From: Fodinibius roseus
GTDB taxonomy: Bacteria; Bacteroidota; Rhodothermia; Balneolales; Balneolaceae
Direction of reading: 5' to 3'
Length of the DNA stretch: 64,000 nucleotides
Assembly: GCF_900129315.1 (NCBI RefSeq)
Contig: NZ_FQUS01000001.1
Location: 310,001-374,000 of the forward strand
Shown here piece after piece: positions 9,894 through 19,540 of this stretch; positions within the stretch are counted from its first letter, which is position 1; each line of letters begins with the position of its first letter. The notes beneath the pieces are model-generated. The model did not search any database and was not told the DNA's origin. It saw nothing but the letters and a program-made list of their open reading frames with translations. The translations under genes and the position numbers were made by a program.

Positions 9894-11327
9894 TCAGCTA
9901 TTCCTGAAAAAGTCGATATCGCTGTCATCGCGCAGCATGGAGGGTAATTTTCCCTGGGCTTTTTCCTTGTCTTTTTGGTGGAGCCAGGTATTAATCTGTT
10001 GCTGGCTGATCGTCAAAACTTTGGGTGCTCCCATCGTTTCACTTTCTCTCCGAATAGCATAGTGACGATTTTCCTGCTGAAGAGCGGCATCCAGTTTTTT
10101 GGCAAAACGACGCAGCGTATCGCTGTGAAGGGATTCGGAGGTCTGTATAAACCAGTAATGACGGGGCAGCTGGCGGGAGGAAGGCATCTGTGCACCCACC
10201 GTAAAATTACCGACCGTGATGGAGAGCTCTTCAGCGGTCTTATGCAGGGTCTCGGCCGCTTCATAGGCATAGAGGGCTTCCCCGAAATCATCGAGCATCT
10301 CGCTGACGCGCCCCCGTACTTTGATGCGGGGAGGCCTCGTATCCTGAAACTCCACAATATCATTCAGGGCGTAGCGCCAGAGCCCGGCATTAGTCGTTAC
10401 CAGGACAGCGTAAGGAATGCTCGTTTGAACTTCCCAGAGAGGGATGGCTTGCTGGGCGGACATAGTCTCCTGACCGGCATGGGGATGGGGAATAAATTCG
10501 TAAAAAATCCCGTTGTCGAAAATGAGCTTGAGATCTCTTTTTTGCAGATCATCGCTGAAAGCGATATAGCCTTCTGAGGCGCCATAGGTTTCTATGAAAT
10601 CGACCTCTCTGCTGCCAAGCAGGCTTTGGATGTGGGGACGATAATTATCGAGTTTGACGCCGCCGCATATAAGCAGTTTAAGGTTCGGCCAGATTTCCGC
10701 GATACTTTTCTTCCCGGTTTGTTCAAGCAGGCGCTGAAAAATGGTTAATACCCAGTTGGGAGCGGCTGTCATAACCCGCACGTCAGTATCTGTAGCCTGG
10801 CCCAGTATGCGTTCGATTTTTTTCCTGAAAGGAAGATTGACTAACTCATCGGTGTTGAAAAACTGCAGGGGGGTCAGCCAGAAAGGAGCGTGTTGAGCGG
10901 AGAAGGCACTGATCTCCCCAATGTCAAAATGCTCTTTTTTTTCCAAAAACCCCGGCAGGCTTATGTGTGTACCGATAATATCCAGAAAATTCGGGCGCTG
11001 CTGCAGGTAGCTGACCGCAATTTTACGCATAAAGCGGCGGTCGGATTTCAGCCGATGATCCGACAGGGGAAGGTGTTTGCCTTCTCCCGATGTCCCGGCA
11101 GAGACCGCAAATTGATCGATCCTGCCCGGCCAAAAGATATCGGATGCCCCCTTTTTCATTTGCCCGATCCCCCCGGCAATATCTTTATAAAAGGAAATGG
11201 GCACCTGCTTACGGAAGACCTCGTAGCAGCTGATCCGTCCAAAATGATGCTCTCGGCCAAAGGTTGTTTCCCTGGCTTTGTCAATGAGTTGGGTGAGTAA
11301 TTTTTGCTGTGTTTCTTCGGTATCCAA
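9894..11327 (-). CDS. GH3-family protein (GH3 auxin-responsive promoter family, acyl-adenylating fold)
   Basis: The 477-aa protein matches the GH3 family of ANL-type acyl-adenylating enzymes. The N-terminus has ARETTFGREHHF and the P-loop-like segment FAVSAGTSGEGKHLPLSDH. The middle has LKLLICGGVKLDNYRP and IETYGASEGYIAF, and the C-terminal part has ALNDIVEF and IKVRGRVSEMLDDFGEALY. Plant members join amino acids to jasmonate or auxin. Bacterial members are common, but the function of this group is not known to me. The only early start is TTG at 11327, because a stop lies seven codons before it. The protein lacks about 25 residues usually present at the start of the family, so the N-terminus may be short or mis-started. 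Confidence 0.85.
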   Translation of the reverse strand: MDTEETQQKLLTQLIDKARETTFGREHHFGRISCYEVFRKQVPISFYKDIAGGIGQMKKGASDIFWPGRIDQFAVSAGTSGEGKHLPLSDHRLKSDRRFMRKIAVSYLQQRPNFLDIIGTHISLPGFLEKKEHFDIGEISAFSAQHAPFWLTPLQFFNTDELVNLPFRKKIERILGQATDTDVRVMTAAPNWVLTIFQRLLEQTGKKSIAEIWPNLKLLICGGVKLDNYRPHIQSLLGSREVDFIETYGASEGYIAFSDDLQKRDLKLIFDNGIFYEFIPHPHAGQETMSAQQAIPLWEVQTSIPYAVLVTTNAGLWRYALNDIVEFQDTRPPRIKVRGRVSEMLDDFGEALYAYEAAETLHKTAEELSITVGNFTVGAQMPSSRQLPRHYWFIQTSESLHSDTLRRFAKKLDAALQQENRHYAIRRESETMGAPKVLTISQQQINTWLHQKDKEKAQGKLPSMLRDDSDIDFFRNS

Positions 11328-11420
11328 CGGAAAGAAGTTAAGCTTCTAATTGGCAGATGGCCGGGGTAAAGGAGAAATTATTAAAGACAATCTGTCCCTG
11401 CGACACGGATTAATAAAAAA

Positions 11421-11439
11421 GCCCCGAAACCGGGGCTCT
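11421..11439 (-). terminator. Rho-independent terminator of citrate synthase
   Basis: AGCCCCG and CGGGGCT flank a 5-base loop. On the minus strand the hairpin is followed directly by TTTTTTATTA. It lies 25 bases after the gltA stop codon. Confidence 0.9.
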
Positions 11440-11463
11440 GAACTTTAGCAGCATGACAATACG

Positions 11464-12627
11464 TTATCGCTCTTCAACAGGCACCCAGTCAAGATCCTTT
11501 TTGCCCGTATAAAGTGCACGGGGACGAACAAGGCGGTTGTTCTCTGCTTGTTCGATATAATGGCCGGTCCATCCGGAAACGCGACTCATAGCAAAAATAC
11601 AGGTATAAAGGTCAGGTTTGATTCCCATGGAGTAGTAAACCGTAGCGGAAAAGAAATCTACATTGGGATCGATTCCTTTTTCATCTTTCATCGTTTTCAA
11701 AATGGCTTCCGACCACTCAAAAAGTGTTTCGTGTCCCGTCTCTTTAGAAAGCTGCTTCGACATACCGCGCAAAATGCGGGCCCGCGGGTCCATTGTTTTA
11801 TAGACGCGGTGACCAAAGCCCATAACTTTTTCTTTGTCAGCCAGCCGCTCTTTGATGTACCCGACCGGATCTGCGTCCTTTTCCTCAATGTCGAGCAGCA
11901 TCTTCATTACGGCCTGGTTAGCCCCGCCGTGCAGGGGACCCTTTAGCGCGCCAATGGCACCGGTGATGGATGAATACATATCAGACTCCGTAGAGCAGAT
12001 CGTGCGATTTGTAAAGGTTGATGCGTTCATTCCGTGCTCTGCGTGGAGAATCAGGCAGAGATCCATGGTTTTTTCAGCCTGTTCCCCGGGCTCTTCCCCG
12101 TTTAGCATATACAAAAAGTTAAAAGCGGTGCTTTGCTCGGAGAGGGGGGATATGACCTCTTTCCCGTTACGGATGCGGTCGAAAGCCGCTATGATCGTTG
12201 GCATCTTCGAGGTAATCGAAATGGCTTTGTTTATGCGATATTCTTTACTGGTATCGGCTTCAACTTTATGGAAATCCGAGAGCATGGAAACAGCCGTACG
12301 AAGCACAGACATCGGTTCGGCATTGCTTGAGGTATTTTTCAAATAATCTAATACCGTATCCGGAAGTTTTCGTTTGTTTTGCAGTCTTGCATTCAATTCA
12401 TCGAGTTCCGGCTTCGTGGGTAACCGGTCATTCCACAACAGAAAACAAACTTCTTCAAATGTGGCATTTTCAGCCAGGGTGTCAATAGTATAGCCTGCGT
12501 AAATAAGTTTACCCTGTTGTCCATCTATAAAACTTTTTGTTGAAGAAAAGGCGACGATGCCTGCCAAACCTTTATTAATATGCGGATATTTACTTAAATC
12601 AAGATCTTTCGTTAAGCTCTCAGCCAT
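11464..12627 (-). CDS. gltA: Citrate synthase
   Basis: The 387-aa protein has the length and order of the short, type I-like bacterial citrate synthase, which condenses oxaloacetate with acetyl-CoA at the entry of the TCA cycle. The catalytic residues are in place: His233 in GPLHGGANQA, His273 in GFGHRVYKTMDPRA and Asp324 in NVDFFSATVYYSMGI. The signature LHAEHGMNASTF is at 194-205. Methylcitrate synthases have the same motifs, so 2-methylcitrate synthase is possible. No prp genes are nearby and an aconitase gene is in the same window, which favours citrate synthase. It is monocistronic, with its own strong terminator. Confidence 0.95.
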   Translation of the reverse strand: MAESLTKDLDLSKYPHINKGLAGIVAFSSTKSFIDGQQGKLIYAGYTIDTLAENATFEEVCFLLWNDRLPTKPELDELNARLQNKRKLPDTVLDYLKNTSSNAEPMSVLRTAVSMLSDFHKVEADTSKEYRINKAISITSKMPTIIAAFDRIRNGKEVISPLSEQSTAFNFLYMLNGEEPGEQAEKTMDLCLILHAEHGMNASTFTNRTICSTESDMYSSITGAIGALKGPLHGGANQAVMKMLLDIEEKDADPVGYIKERLADKEKVMGFGHRVYKTMDPRARILRGMSKQLSKETGHETLFEWSEAILKTMKDEKGIDPNVDFFSATVYYSMGIKPDLYTCIFAMSRVSGWTGHYIEQAENNRLVRPRALYTGKKDLDWVPVEER

Positions 12628-12832
12628 TCTGTACTCCGGAATTTTAAGATTGGATATAAACTTTAAATTTGGGTCAAATATAATGTTTGCTGATCAGAAA
12701 ATCAGGTTTTTGATTCACTTATATTCAGCAGGACAGAGATAATTTAATTTCGTAACGCAGAATAAATTATCAGCGTTTACCGGAATACAACGTTTAACAC
12801 TTCTGAAACAACAAGCTCTGGGGAAAAAGACG

Positions 12833-13594
12833 TTACTGCCGCTTTGCTTCCTCCCAATAGCGATCCATTTCCTCAAGGGGGGTGTCCGCTATATTCCTGT
12901 TATTTTTATCCAGCTGTTCTTCTATATATTGAAACCTTCGGATGAATTTTTTATTAGTCGTGCGAAGGCTGTCTTCAGCGGAGATATCATAGTTGCGGGC
13001 GACATTGACAAGCGAAAAGAGGAGATCTCCGAATTCATCCTGTTGTTTTTTCGTGTTCTGCTCGCTGAGCGTTTCCTTGAATTCCTGAAGCTCCTCTTCC
13101 AATTTTTCCCAAACCTGTGCTTTTTCCGGCCAGTCGAAGCCCACATTCGAAGCTTTTTCCTGCATTCGCTGAGCCCGAATCAACGCCGGAAGCTGTCTGG
13201 GAATACCTTCCAGAATGGACTTTTTCCCTTCCTGCAATTTAATGTTTTCCCAGTTTTCGGCAACCTGTTTGTCATCAGCAGCGTCAACATCGCTAAAGAC
13301 ATGCGGGTGACGGCGGATAAGCTTCTGTTGCAGGGTATATATCACATCTCCGATAGTAAAATGCTCTTTTTCATCCGCCATAATACAATGAAATACAACA
13401 TGTAATAGTACATCACCTAATTCTTTTTTTAACTCATTGAAGTCCCTTTTGTCAATGGCTTCAATCGTTTCATACGCCTCCTCAATGAGGTGATCCTTAA
13501 GACTTTCGTGCGTTTGTTTACGGTCCCATGGACATTCTTTGCGAAGGATGTTAACAAGTTCCACCAGGTCGTTGAATTTTTTTGTGGGCTTCAT
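12833..13594 (-). CDS. mazG: Nucleoside triphosphate pyrophosphohydrolase MazG
   Basis: The 253-aa, two-domain MazG hydrolyses NTPs and dNTPs to monophosphates and cleans the nucleotide pool. The first domain has the MazG metal motif EECPWDRKQTHESL, then EEAYE and ELGDVLLHVVFH. The second half repeats the pattern as WEKLEEELQEFKE and DEFGDLLFSLVNVARN. The C-terminus EEMDRYWEEAKRQ is typical. The maf gene lies 134 bases upstream on the same strand; both remove unwanted nucleotides and may be co-transcribed. Confidence 0.95.
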   Translation of the reverse strand: MKPTKKFNDLVELVNILRKECPWDRKQTHESLKDHLIEEAYETIEAIDKRDFNELKKELGDVLLHVVFHCIMADEKEHFTIGDVIYTLQQKLIRRHPHVFSDVDAADDKQVAENWENIKLQEGKKSILEGIPRQLPALIRAQRMQEKASNVGFDWPEKAQVWEKLEEELQEFKETLSEQNTKKQQDEFGDLLFSLVNVARNYDISAEDSLRTTNKKFIRRFQYIEEQLDKNNRNIADTPLEEMDRYWEEAKRQ

Positions 13595-13728
13595 TACGAG
13601 GTAAAAATTTCGATTATTAAAATGTTTGCTTGTGTCTTAACAGAAGGTACGTAAATGTGGTCACTTTTGACACGGAGATTGCCGGTCCCTGAAGGAAAAG
13701 AGCTATTTGTAAAGCGCTTTTTAATCCG

Positions 13729-14346
13729 TCAGGATGAATGATTTGTCCCGGAATAACCGGGTAAATACTCGGGGGCAAACTTTTGCATAACCTGATAAAA
13801 GCTATAAAGCGGAAAGCCCACTACGTTGTTGTAATCTCCCTGGATATGCTTGACGAATATCGCACCATAATCATCCTGAATGCCGTACCCGCCGGCCTTG
13901 TCCATCGGACTCCCGCTCTCAACATATTGTTTTATGTCACGGATGTTAAGGTTGCCAAAAGTGACTTTCGTTTCTTCAGAAAATGTATGAGCCTGGCTGT
14001 TATCATCGGTTGCTTTTTTATATAGTGATACACCGGTATAAACAGAATGCGTATTTCCACTTAACTGCATGAGCATTCTTTGGGCCTGCTCTTTGGTTGA
14101 CGGTTTTTCCAGGATCTTGTCCCGATATGCGACAATGGTATCAGCCCCTATGATCAGGGCCTCGGTATAGTGACGGGCTACGGCTATCGCTTTGCGCCGG
14201 GCTAAAACCTCAACGACCTCAGCAGCAGAGAGGGCTGAGGGGTAATGTTCGTCCACCGCACTTTTCTGTACCTGAAATGGTATATTGATTTGTTCAAGCA
14301 GTTTTTTGCGACGAGGGCTTCCGGAAGCAAGAATAACCGTTTCCAA
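13729..14346 (-). CDS. maf: Maf family nucleotide pyrophosphatase (YhdE-type dTTP/UTP pyrophosphatase)
   Basis: The 205-aa protein has ILASGSPRRKKLLEQ near the N-terminus, GADTIVAYRDKILEKP in the middle and SGSPMDKAGGYGIQDDYGA at about 140-155. This is the layout of Maf house-cleaning pyrophosphatases. The DKAGGYGIQ form fits the dTTP/UTP-specific branch. The start is TTG at 14346, because no ATG is in frame upstream and the family's conserved ILASxSPRR begins five residues later. It probably shares a transcript with mazG. Confidence 0.93.
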   Translation of the reverse strand: METVILASGSPRRKKLLEQINIPFQVQKSAVDEHYPSALSAAEVVEVLARRKAIAVARHYTEALIIGADTIVAYRDKILEKPSTKEQAQRMLMQLSGNTHSVYTGVSLYKKATDDNSQAHTFSEETKVTFGNLNIRDIKQYVESGSPMDKAGGYGIQDDYGAIFVKHIQGDYNNVVGFPLYSFYQVMQKFAPEYLPGYSGTNHSS

Positions 14347-14467
14347 AAATGGATAAATTTAGTTGTAAATTTTTTGTTAGTTTATATAACAGAAAGGATG
14401 GGAAAGAATAATCCATCTCTTTCGTTGTAAGGATAGCATAAATTTTTAAATTTATTATCTTAAATTC

Positions 14468-14719
14468 ATGGTATCAAGAAATCGCAGCAGAGGCCGTAAG
14501 AAGAAGCCGATGATCTTTAGTGCCTGGAACTATAAAATTCTTGCAGTGGGATTATTATTGGTGATTGTGGGTTTTTCTGCCATGTATATAGAAAATGAAG
14601 TAAAAGGATTCATCTCTTTGTACCTGTCGCCGGTTATTATTATGACCGGCTATGTTTCTGTGATTGTGGCCATATTGAAGCATGACCGGGACTCATCAGC
14701 TGTACCAGACGAATCTTGA
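14468..14719 (+). CDS. Small two-helix membrane protein, DUF3098-like
   Basis: This 83-aa protein has a basic head (SRNRSRGRKKKP) followed by two hydrophobic helices, AVGLLLVIVGFSAMYI and YLSPVIIMTGYVSVIVAIL. The arrangement of NYKIL, IGF-like turn and LSPxIIxxGY resembles DUF3098 proteins found in Bacteroidota. The family assignment is by memory of the pattern and is not certain. Its stop overlaps the next start by four bases (TTGA), so translation is coupled to the DUF92 gene. Confidence 0.7.
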   Translation: MVSRNRSRGRKKKPMIFSAWNYKILAVGLLLVIVGFSAMYIENEVKGFISLYLSPVIIMTGYVSVIVAILKHDRDSSAVPDES

Positions 14720-15552
14720 CAGCTGCGATACCCGTGGATCGTAAGTTCAATGTTGTTTTTACGTTTATAGCTGTTCTCCTGTTTATGGTCGATATGGGGA
14801 ATCCTGTCTATTACTGGGGGATAATCGGTGGATTGTTTTTATCTTTCCTGTTTTCGCTGGCTGCTTTTCTACTGCAGCGTCTGTCCCTGGATGGTATGTT
14901 TGCGGCTATGGTAGCCGGTACCCTCATATTCGGACTGGGCGGATGGCCCATGGCTGCGATCATTCTTTTATTTTTTATCAGCAGTGCTGTTATTTCAACA
15001 CCCCAGGATGAGGGCAGACCACCCCGTGAGGACTCGGGAGACGTCCGTCGCAGTGGTATACAGGTATGGGCGAATGGCTTTTGGATGGTTGTATCCTTAG
15101 TGATGACCGCTGTATTCGATAGCAGCGTCTTCCTTCTGGGAGGCGTGACGGCGGTGGCCGTGGCTACAGCCGATACCTGGGCCACGGAACTTCGAAGCAG
15201 AAAAGAGGGAGCTACCCGCCTTATTACAACGTTTGAGCAGGTTTCATCCGGAGCAGACGGGGGTATCAGTCTGAAAGGGACGGCGTGGGCTTCAGCAGGC
15301 AGCATGCTCATAGCAGCGGCTTCCACTTATTTTTTTTCACTTACTTTTGGGAGCTTCTTTATTATTTTTACAGCAGGATTTTTGGGATGTGTGCTCGATT
15401 CTTACCTTGGAGCGATATTTCAGCGCGATAACCGGCCGATAGTGATCCCGCTTATTCAAAAGGAGATTACATTCGATAACAACCTGGTCAATGCTGTTTC
15501 CACGGGTGCGGGTGCATTTCTGGCCATAATATTAAGGATTTCCACTATATGA
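14716..15552 (+). CDS. DUF92 family integral membrane protein
   Basis: The 278-aa protein is very hydrophobic with about six helices. It carries the DUF92 signatures LSLDGMFAAMVAGTLIFGLGGWPMA and, later, VATADTWATELRS, GADGGISLKGT and FLGCVLDSYLGA. Plant and cyanobacterial DUF92 proteins include VTE6, a phytyl-phosphate kinase, so an isoprenoid-phosphate or CTP-dependent kinase role is possible for the family. The bacterial function is not established. The start is TTG at 14716, overlapping the upstream stop by four bases, and its own stop overlaps the next ATG by four bases (ATGA). Confidence 0.88.
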   Translation: MTAAIPVDRKFNVVFTFIAVLLFMVDMGNPVYYWGIIGGLFLSFLFSLAAFLLQRLSLDGMFAAMVAGTLIFGLGGWPMAAIILLFFISSAVISTPQDEGRPPREDSGDVRRSGIQVWANGFWMVVSLVMTAVFDSSVFLLGGVTAVAVATADTWATELRSRKEGATRLITTFEQVSSGADGGISLKGTAWASAGSMLIAAASTYFFSLTFGSFFIIFTAGFLGCVLDSYLGAIFQRDNRPIVIPLIQKEITFDNNLVNAVSTGAGAFLAIILRISTI

Positions 15553-16856
15553 AAAAATGGTATAAGCGACTGCACTGGCAAATTATTTTCGGGTTGATAC
15601 TGGGACTTGTATGGGGACTTATTGCAAGTGTTGCCGGGTTTTCGGCCTTTACGGTTGATTATGTGAAGCCGTTCGGCACCATTTTTATTAATTTGCTTAA
15701 GCTTATTGCGGTACCGCTGGTATTAGCCTCTCTTATCGTCGGGGTCACGAGCCTAAATGATATGGCCAAACTCTCTCGTATGGGCGGCAAAACCGTTGGC
15801 ATTTATATTGTTACCACTGTATGTGCCATAATCATAGGACTCACAGTCGTTAATGTTATACAGCCCGGGGATTTCCTTCCCGCTGAAACACAGCAGGACC
15901 TGATGAGCAGTTACCAGGGAAATCTCGAAGGTTCCCAACAAACAGCACAGGAGGTCCTGGAGCGATCGCCGTTGAGCTTCTTTGTGGATATTGTGCCCGA
16001 AAATCTTTTTGCCGCTGCTTCCGATAACAGTAAAATGCTCCAGGTTGTTTTTGTAGCTATCCTGTTGGGTATCGGTATCATTCAGGTACCGGCGGAAAAG
16101 GGGCGGCCACTCATCGATTTTTTTGACGCCTTCAATGATGTGATTATCAAAATAGTGGATCTGATTATGCTGTTGGCTCCTTACGGGGTTTTTGCCCTGA
16201 TGGCGGGTGTTATCGTGGATCTGGCCGGGGATGATCTCGGTCAGGCACTCAATCTGCTGGGTGCCCTGGGCTGGTACAGCGCAGCTGTCTTGGCCGGGCT
16301 GCTACTGCATGTTTTGGTCGTTTATTCCAGCTTATTCAAAATGTTCAGCAACATGAAGCTGACAGACTTCTTCCGAGCTATCCGGCCGGCGATACTGCTG
16401 GGATTCAGTACCAGCTCAAGCGCTGCAACCCTGCCCGTAACCATGGAACGGGTGGAAAATAATCTGGGAGTGGATGAGGAGGTGGCAAGTTTTGTACTAC
16501 CCATCGGAGCAACGATTAACATGGATGGAACGAGCCTATACCAGGCGGTAGCTGCCGTTTTTATAGCCCAGGCATTGGGACTTGACCTGTCGATAGCACA
16601 GCAGCTGACCATCGTTCTTACGGCTACTCTTGCATCCATAGGTTCTGCGGGAGTACCGGGCGCTGGTATTATCATGCTGGTAATTGTTTTACAGGCTATT
16701 CAGGTTCCGGTTGAGGGTATTGCACTTATTTTGGGAGTCGATCGCATCCTGGATATGTGCCGTACCGCAGTCAATATTACCGGGGATGCTGCGGTATCGG
16801 TGGCTGTAGCTCACAGTGAGGAACTGCTGGGCGAGATGCATCTTGAGGATGATTAG
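15549..16856 (+). CDS. Dicarboxylate/amino acid:cation symporter (DAACS family)
   Basis: This 435-aa transporter has the GltPh/GltT fold. It shows the serine-rich hairpin HP1 (FSTSSSAATLPVTMERVE), TM7 with the NMDGT sodium-site motif (TINMDGTSLYQAVAAVF), HP2 (SIGSAGVPGAGIIMLV) and TM8 with DRILDMCRTAVNITGDA. The Asp and Arg in TM8 are the substrate-binding residues of glutamate/aspartate carriers. It takes up glutamate, aspartate or C4-dicarboxylates with Na+ or H+. It is the last gene of a three-gene overlapping unit. Confidence 0.95.
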   Translation: MKKWYKRLHWQIIFGLILGLVWGLIASVAGFSAFTVDYVKPFGTIFINLLKLIAVPLVLASLIVGVTSLNDMAKLSRMGGKTVGIYIVTTVCAIIIGLTVVNVIQPGDFLPAETQQDLMSSYQGNLEGSQQTAQEVLERSPLSFFVDIVPENLFAAASDNSKMLQVVFVAILLGIGIIQVPAEKGRPLIDFFDAFNDVIIKIVDLIMLLAPYGVFALMAGVIVDLAGDDLGQALNLLGALGWYSAAVLAGLLLHVLVVYSSLFKMFSNMKLTDFFRAIRPAILLGFSTSSSAATLPVTMERVENNLGVDEEVASFVLPIGATINMDGTSLYQAVAAVFIAQALGLDLSIAQQLTIVLTATLASIGSAGVPGAGIIMLVIVLQAIQVPVEGIALILGVDRILDMCRTAVNITGDAAVSVAVAHSEELLGEMHLEDD

Positions 16857-17209
16857 ATGAAACGCTGGCTGGATGGGATCTGACGAGGCGTGCCTGTTTT
16901 TTAAAAGCTATGATTTGATACTGCTTCGAAGAGGAATCCCCTGCAGCCCGTTCATTTGGAATAAGGGGCTTGCTGTAAGTCAAAACGTGTTAGAGGCCGA
17001 TCCTGACTACGCAACTGCTGACGCTATGCGACTTGTGAGGAGGGCTATCGGATATCTTTACTCAGCAGAAAAAATATTGATCGGTCAGGGAGACAGGACG
17101 GGCAAAAATGAACAAGAATTTTTTGATAATTTTTTGCTGTTTATTTTGATTAACATCAAAAAAAGTATTAAATATAAAAATACGTGTGGGGTGTAATGTA
17201 ATTTTATTT
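16857..17209. other. Intergenic region, 353 bases, no gene seen
   Basis: The space between the symporter and the exported T9SS protein holds only weak frames with poor composition. The AT-rich part at 17130-17200 probably carries the promoter of the next gene. No clear terminator or repeat is seen. Confidence 0.5.
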
Positions 17210-19363
17210 ATGGGCAAAACGCTACTGTGCTTTCTTACTAAAAATATATTCGTTTGGGGACTCCTTTTGGGGGTCGCAGGGAGTGCTGCAGCACAGTCGG
17301 CCGGAGATATTGCTTTTGTGGGCATTAACAGCAACAGCAGTGAATTTGCTATTGTTGCCTTTGCTGATCTGTCGCCCCATACGACTATTTTTTTTACAGA
17401 TTCTAAGTGGGACGGTAGTGTTTTTGAAACGGGGGACATTCGCTGGGAGACCGGCAATACTCTTATCAGTGCCGGGACGATTGTCACTTTTCATAATACC
17501 GACACCGAGGAAGCCTCTGTTAGTATAGGCAGATTGAGCGGGAACGGACTAAAGTGGTCCCCCTCGAATACCACTTTTTTTTCATACCGGGTCCCGGACC
17601 TGCAATCTGTGCCCACCTTACTTGCAGCAATCTCCAACCGGAAAAGTTCGTATAGTCAGATTAATCTCAAGGTGGGGGAAGAAGCAATTGTACTGAATAG
17701 TCCGACTATGCGGGCGGTTTACCAGGGCATGCGAGAGGGCAGGAGCAGAGGGGAATACCTGCAGCTGATTGGAGATACGGAACGAAACTGGGAACAGCCA
17801 GCGGATGAGCCGGCAGAATATTCCATGGATGTCACCCCGTTTACTCTCCGGAAACCAACTGAAAGTACTTCCTCGGAGTCTTCTTCTTTTGTGATTCCGA
17901 TAGAAGGAGAGGGGGGGTGGAAAGGCCTTTCATCTCCAACAAAAAACACCTCTTTTGAGCATCTGTTGGGTAACCTGCGGATCCGGGGCATCGCCGGGGC
18001 TGGTGATCCCGGTGGTGAAGCAACTATTTTCTCCTGGAAGGAGCAGAATGGAGGTTCTTTTATAAGTCCGGAGAGCGTTACCGATTATTTGGAGCCGGGC
18101 CGAGGCTATTTTGCATATCTGCCGGAAGATGATGAGCCGGGTGCGGAGGGAATACAGGGAGGGCTTCCCAAAACATTAACGGTGGATGAGTCCCTTCACG
18201 ATCAAATTGTAGGTATTCGGGTTACTGCCACAGATGCCGATCAAAGCGGTAGTATTGATGGGATGGAAGGATTTAATTTACTGGGAAATCCCTTCGACAT
18301 GAAGATTTCGGTCGGGGCGTTAAAAGAAGACCTTAGAGAAGTTCACACATCTATAAATAATTATATCTATGTTTGGAATCCTGAGATGGGCGGCGGTAAT
18401 GGAGGATTTGATCGTTTAAATAATAATGATGTTATCGATCCCATGCAGCCTTTTTGGGTTCGTTACATGGATGAAGGAGTAAGGGGAATGCTTCGTCTTG
18501 ACCGCAATAGCCTGGGTACAGAGGACGAAAGGGAATTCCATCGCTCGTTGCCTGATCCCCTGGGAAGTTTTGAGCTGAGGCTGGGTACCGATGCGTGGTA
18601 TGACAGCTATCGTATTGAGCTCAGGGAAGAGGGGAAAGTGGAAGAAGACAAGCTGGACGGCTATAAGCTTTTCTCATTGAAGTCGGGCTCTATAAATCTT
18701 TACAGCCCCGTGGGCAGCGGAAACAGGCTGGCCAAAAATGTACTGCCCCGCCGATTGGAACAGGAGATTCAGATTCCCCTCTTGTTTTCGGCAGCTGAGA
18801 AACGCCGTCTTTCGTTCAGCTGGGAGCGACCCGATGAGTTGCCCAGGGAATGGGAGTTAATGCTCAGGGACCGAAAACAAAACAGGGAAATAAACTTAAG
18901 GAGATCAGACAGCTATGATTTTGAATTGGAGCAACCGGAGACCGCAATTAAAGAGGCTTCGATTCCCTCGGAACAAGCCTTGCTGAACACCTCGGAAAAG
19001 GCTACAAGCAGCGAAAGATTCTACCTGACTATTCGTCCCCCCGACAGTAAGGAAGAAACTGCGGCCGAAGAGGAGGAGCTGCCGAAGTCGATCAGGCTAA
19101 AACCGAACTACCCGAACCCATTTTCCAATACGACCACTATTCCGTATGAACTGGATGAGCCCACGGAAGTAACGCTCACGGTTTGGAATATGATTGGCCA
19201 AAAGGTAGCTGTATTAATAGATGGTGAACTCAAAAGTGCCGGTTCTCATGATGGAGATCCGGATATAAACTGGAATGCAACCAGCATGCCCAGCGGGATG
19301 TATATCGCCCGTCTGGAAGCCGGAGGAGAGGTCTTTACTCGAAAAATGACCTTGATTAAATAA
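17210..19363 (+). CDS. Exported protein with type IX secretion (Por) C-terminal sorting domain
   Basis: The 717-aa protein starts at ATG 17210 (a GTG 24 bases upstream is less likely) and has a signal peptide ending AAAQS. The N-terminal half (about 25-150) begins GDIAFVGINSNSSEFAIVAF and TIFFTDSKW, a beta-sandwich module I have seen in secreted Bacteroidota proteins without a known role. The last 80 residues are a classic T9SS type A sorting domain: LKPNYPNPFSNTT, then TLTVWNMIGQKVAVL and SGMYIARLEAGG, ending with a Lys. The protein should be exported to the surface or medium by the type IX system. No enzyme motif is recognised in the middle. Confidence 0.85.
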   Translation: MGKTLLCFLTKNIFVWGLLLGVAGSAAAQSAGDIAFVGINSNSSEFAIVAFADLSPHTTIFFTDSKWDGSVFETGDIRWETGNTLISAGTIVTFHNTDTEEASVSIGRLSGNGLKWSPSNTTFFSYRVPDLQSVPTLLAAISNRKSSYSQINLKVGEEAIVLNSPTMRAVYQGMREGRSRGEYLQLIGDTERNWEQPADEPAEYSMDVTPFTLRKPTESTSSESSSFVIPIEGEGGWKGLSSPTKNTSFEHLLGNLRIRGIAGAGDPGGEATIFSWKEQNGGSFISPESVTDYLEPGRGYFAYLPEDDEPGAEGIQGGLPKTLTVDESLHDQIVGIRVTATDADQSGSIDGMEGFNLLGNPFDMKISVGALKEDLREVHTSINNYIYVWNPEMGGGNGGFDRLNNNDVIDPMQPFWVRYMDEGVRGMLRLDRNSLGTEDEREFHRSLPDPLGSFELRLGTDAWYDSYRIELREEGKVEEDKLDGYKLFSLKSGSINLYSPVGSGNRLAKNVLPRRLEQEIQIPLLFSAAEKRRLSFSWERPDELPREWELMLRDRKQNREINLRRSDSYDFELEQPETAIKEASIPSEQALLNTSEKATSSERFYLTIRPPDSKEETAAEEEELPKSIRLKPNYPNPFSNTTTIPYELDEPTEVTLTVWNMIGQKVAVLIDGELKSAGSHDGDPDINWNATSMPSGMYIARLEAGGEVFTRKMTLIK

Positions 19364-19540
19364 GGAGAAGTCTGCCATATTGATTTTTTTAAAATTGATA
19401 GTTTATATAACCTTCAGCAGAAATTTTAAATGATTTTTAGATTCGGTTAGTTTCCTATATTTTATCGAATCATTTCACGGCTAAAGCTGTTATAAGGTTT
19501 AGTTTAACCCAAAATAAACGGAGTATTTCTTTTAATACAA

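Noticed and set aside
16873-17196. 107-codon plus-strand frame
   Set aside because: It has poor composition, no recognisable domain and no conserved-looking start. It appears to be a chance frame in a spacer.
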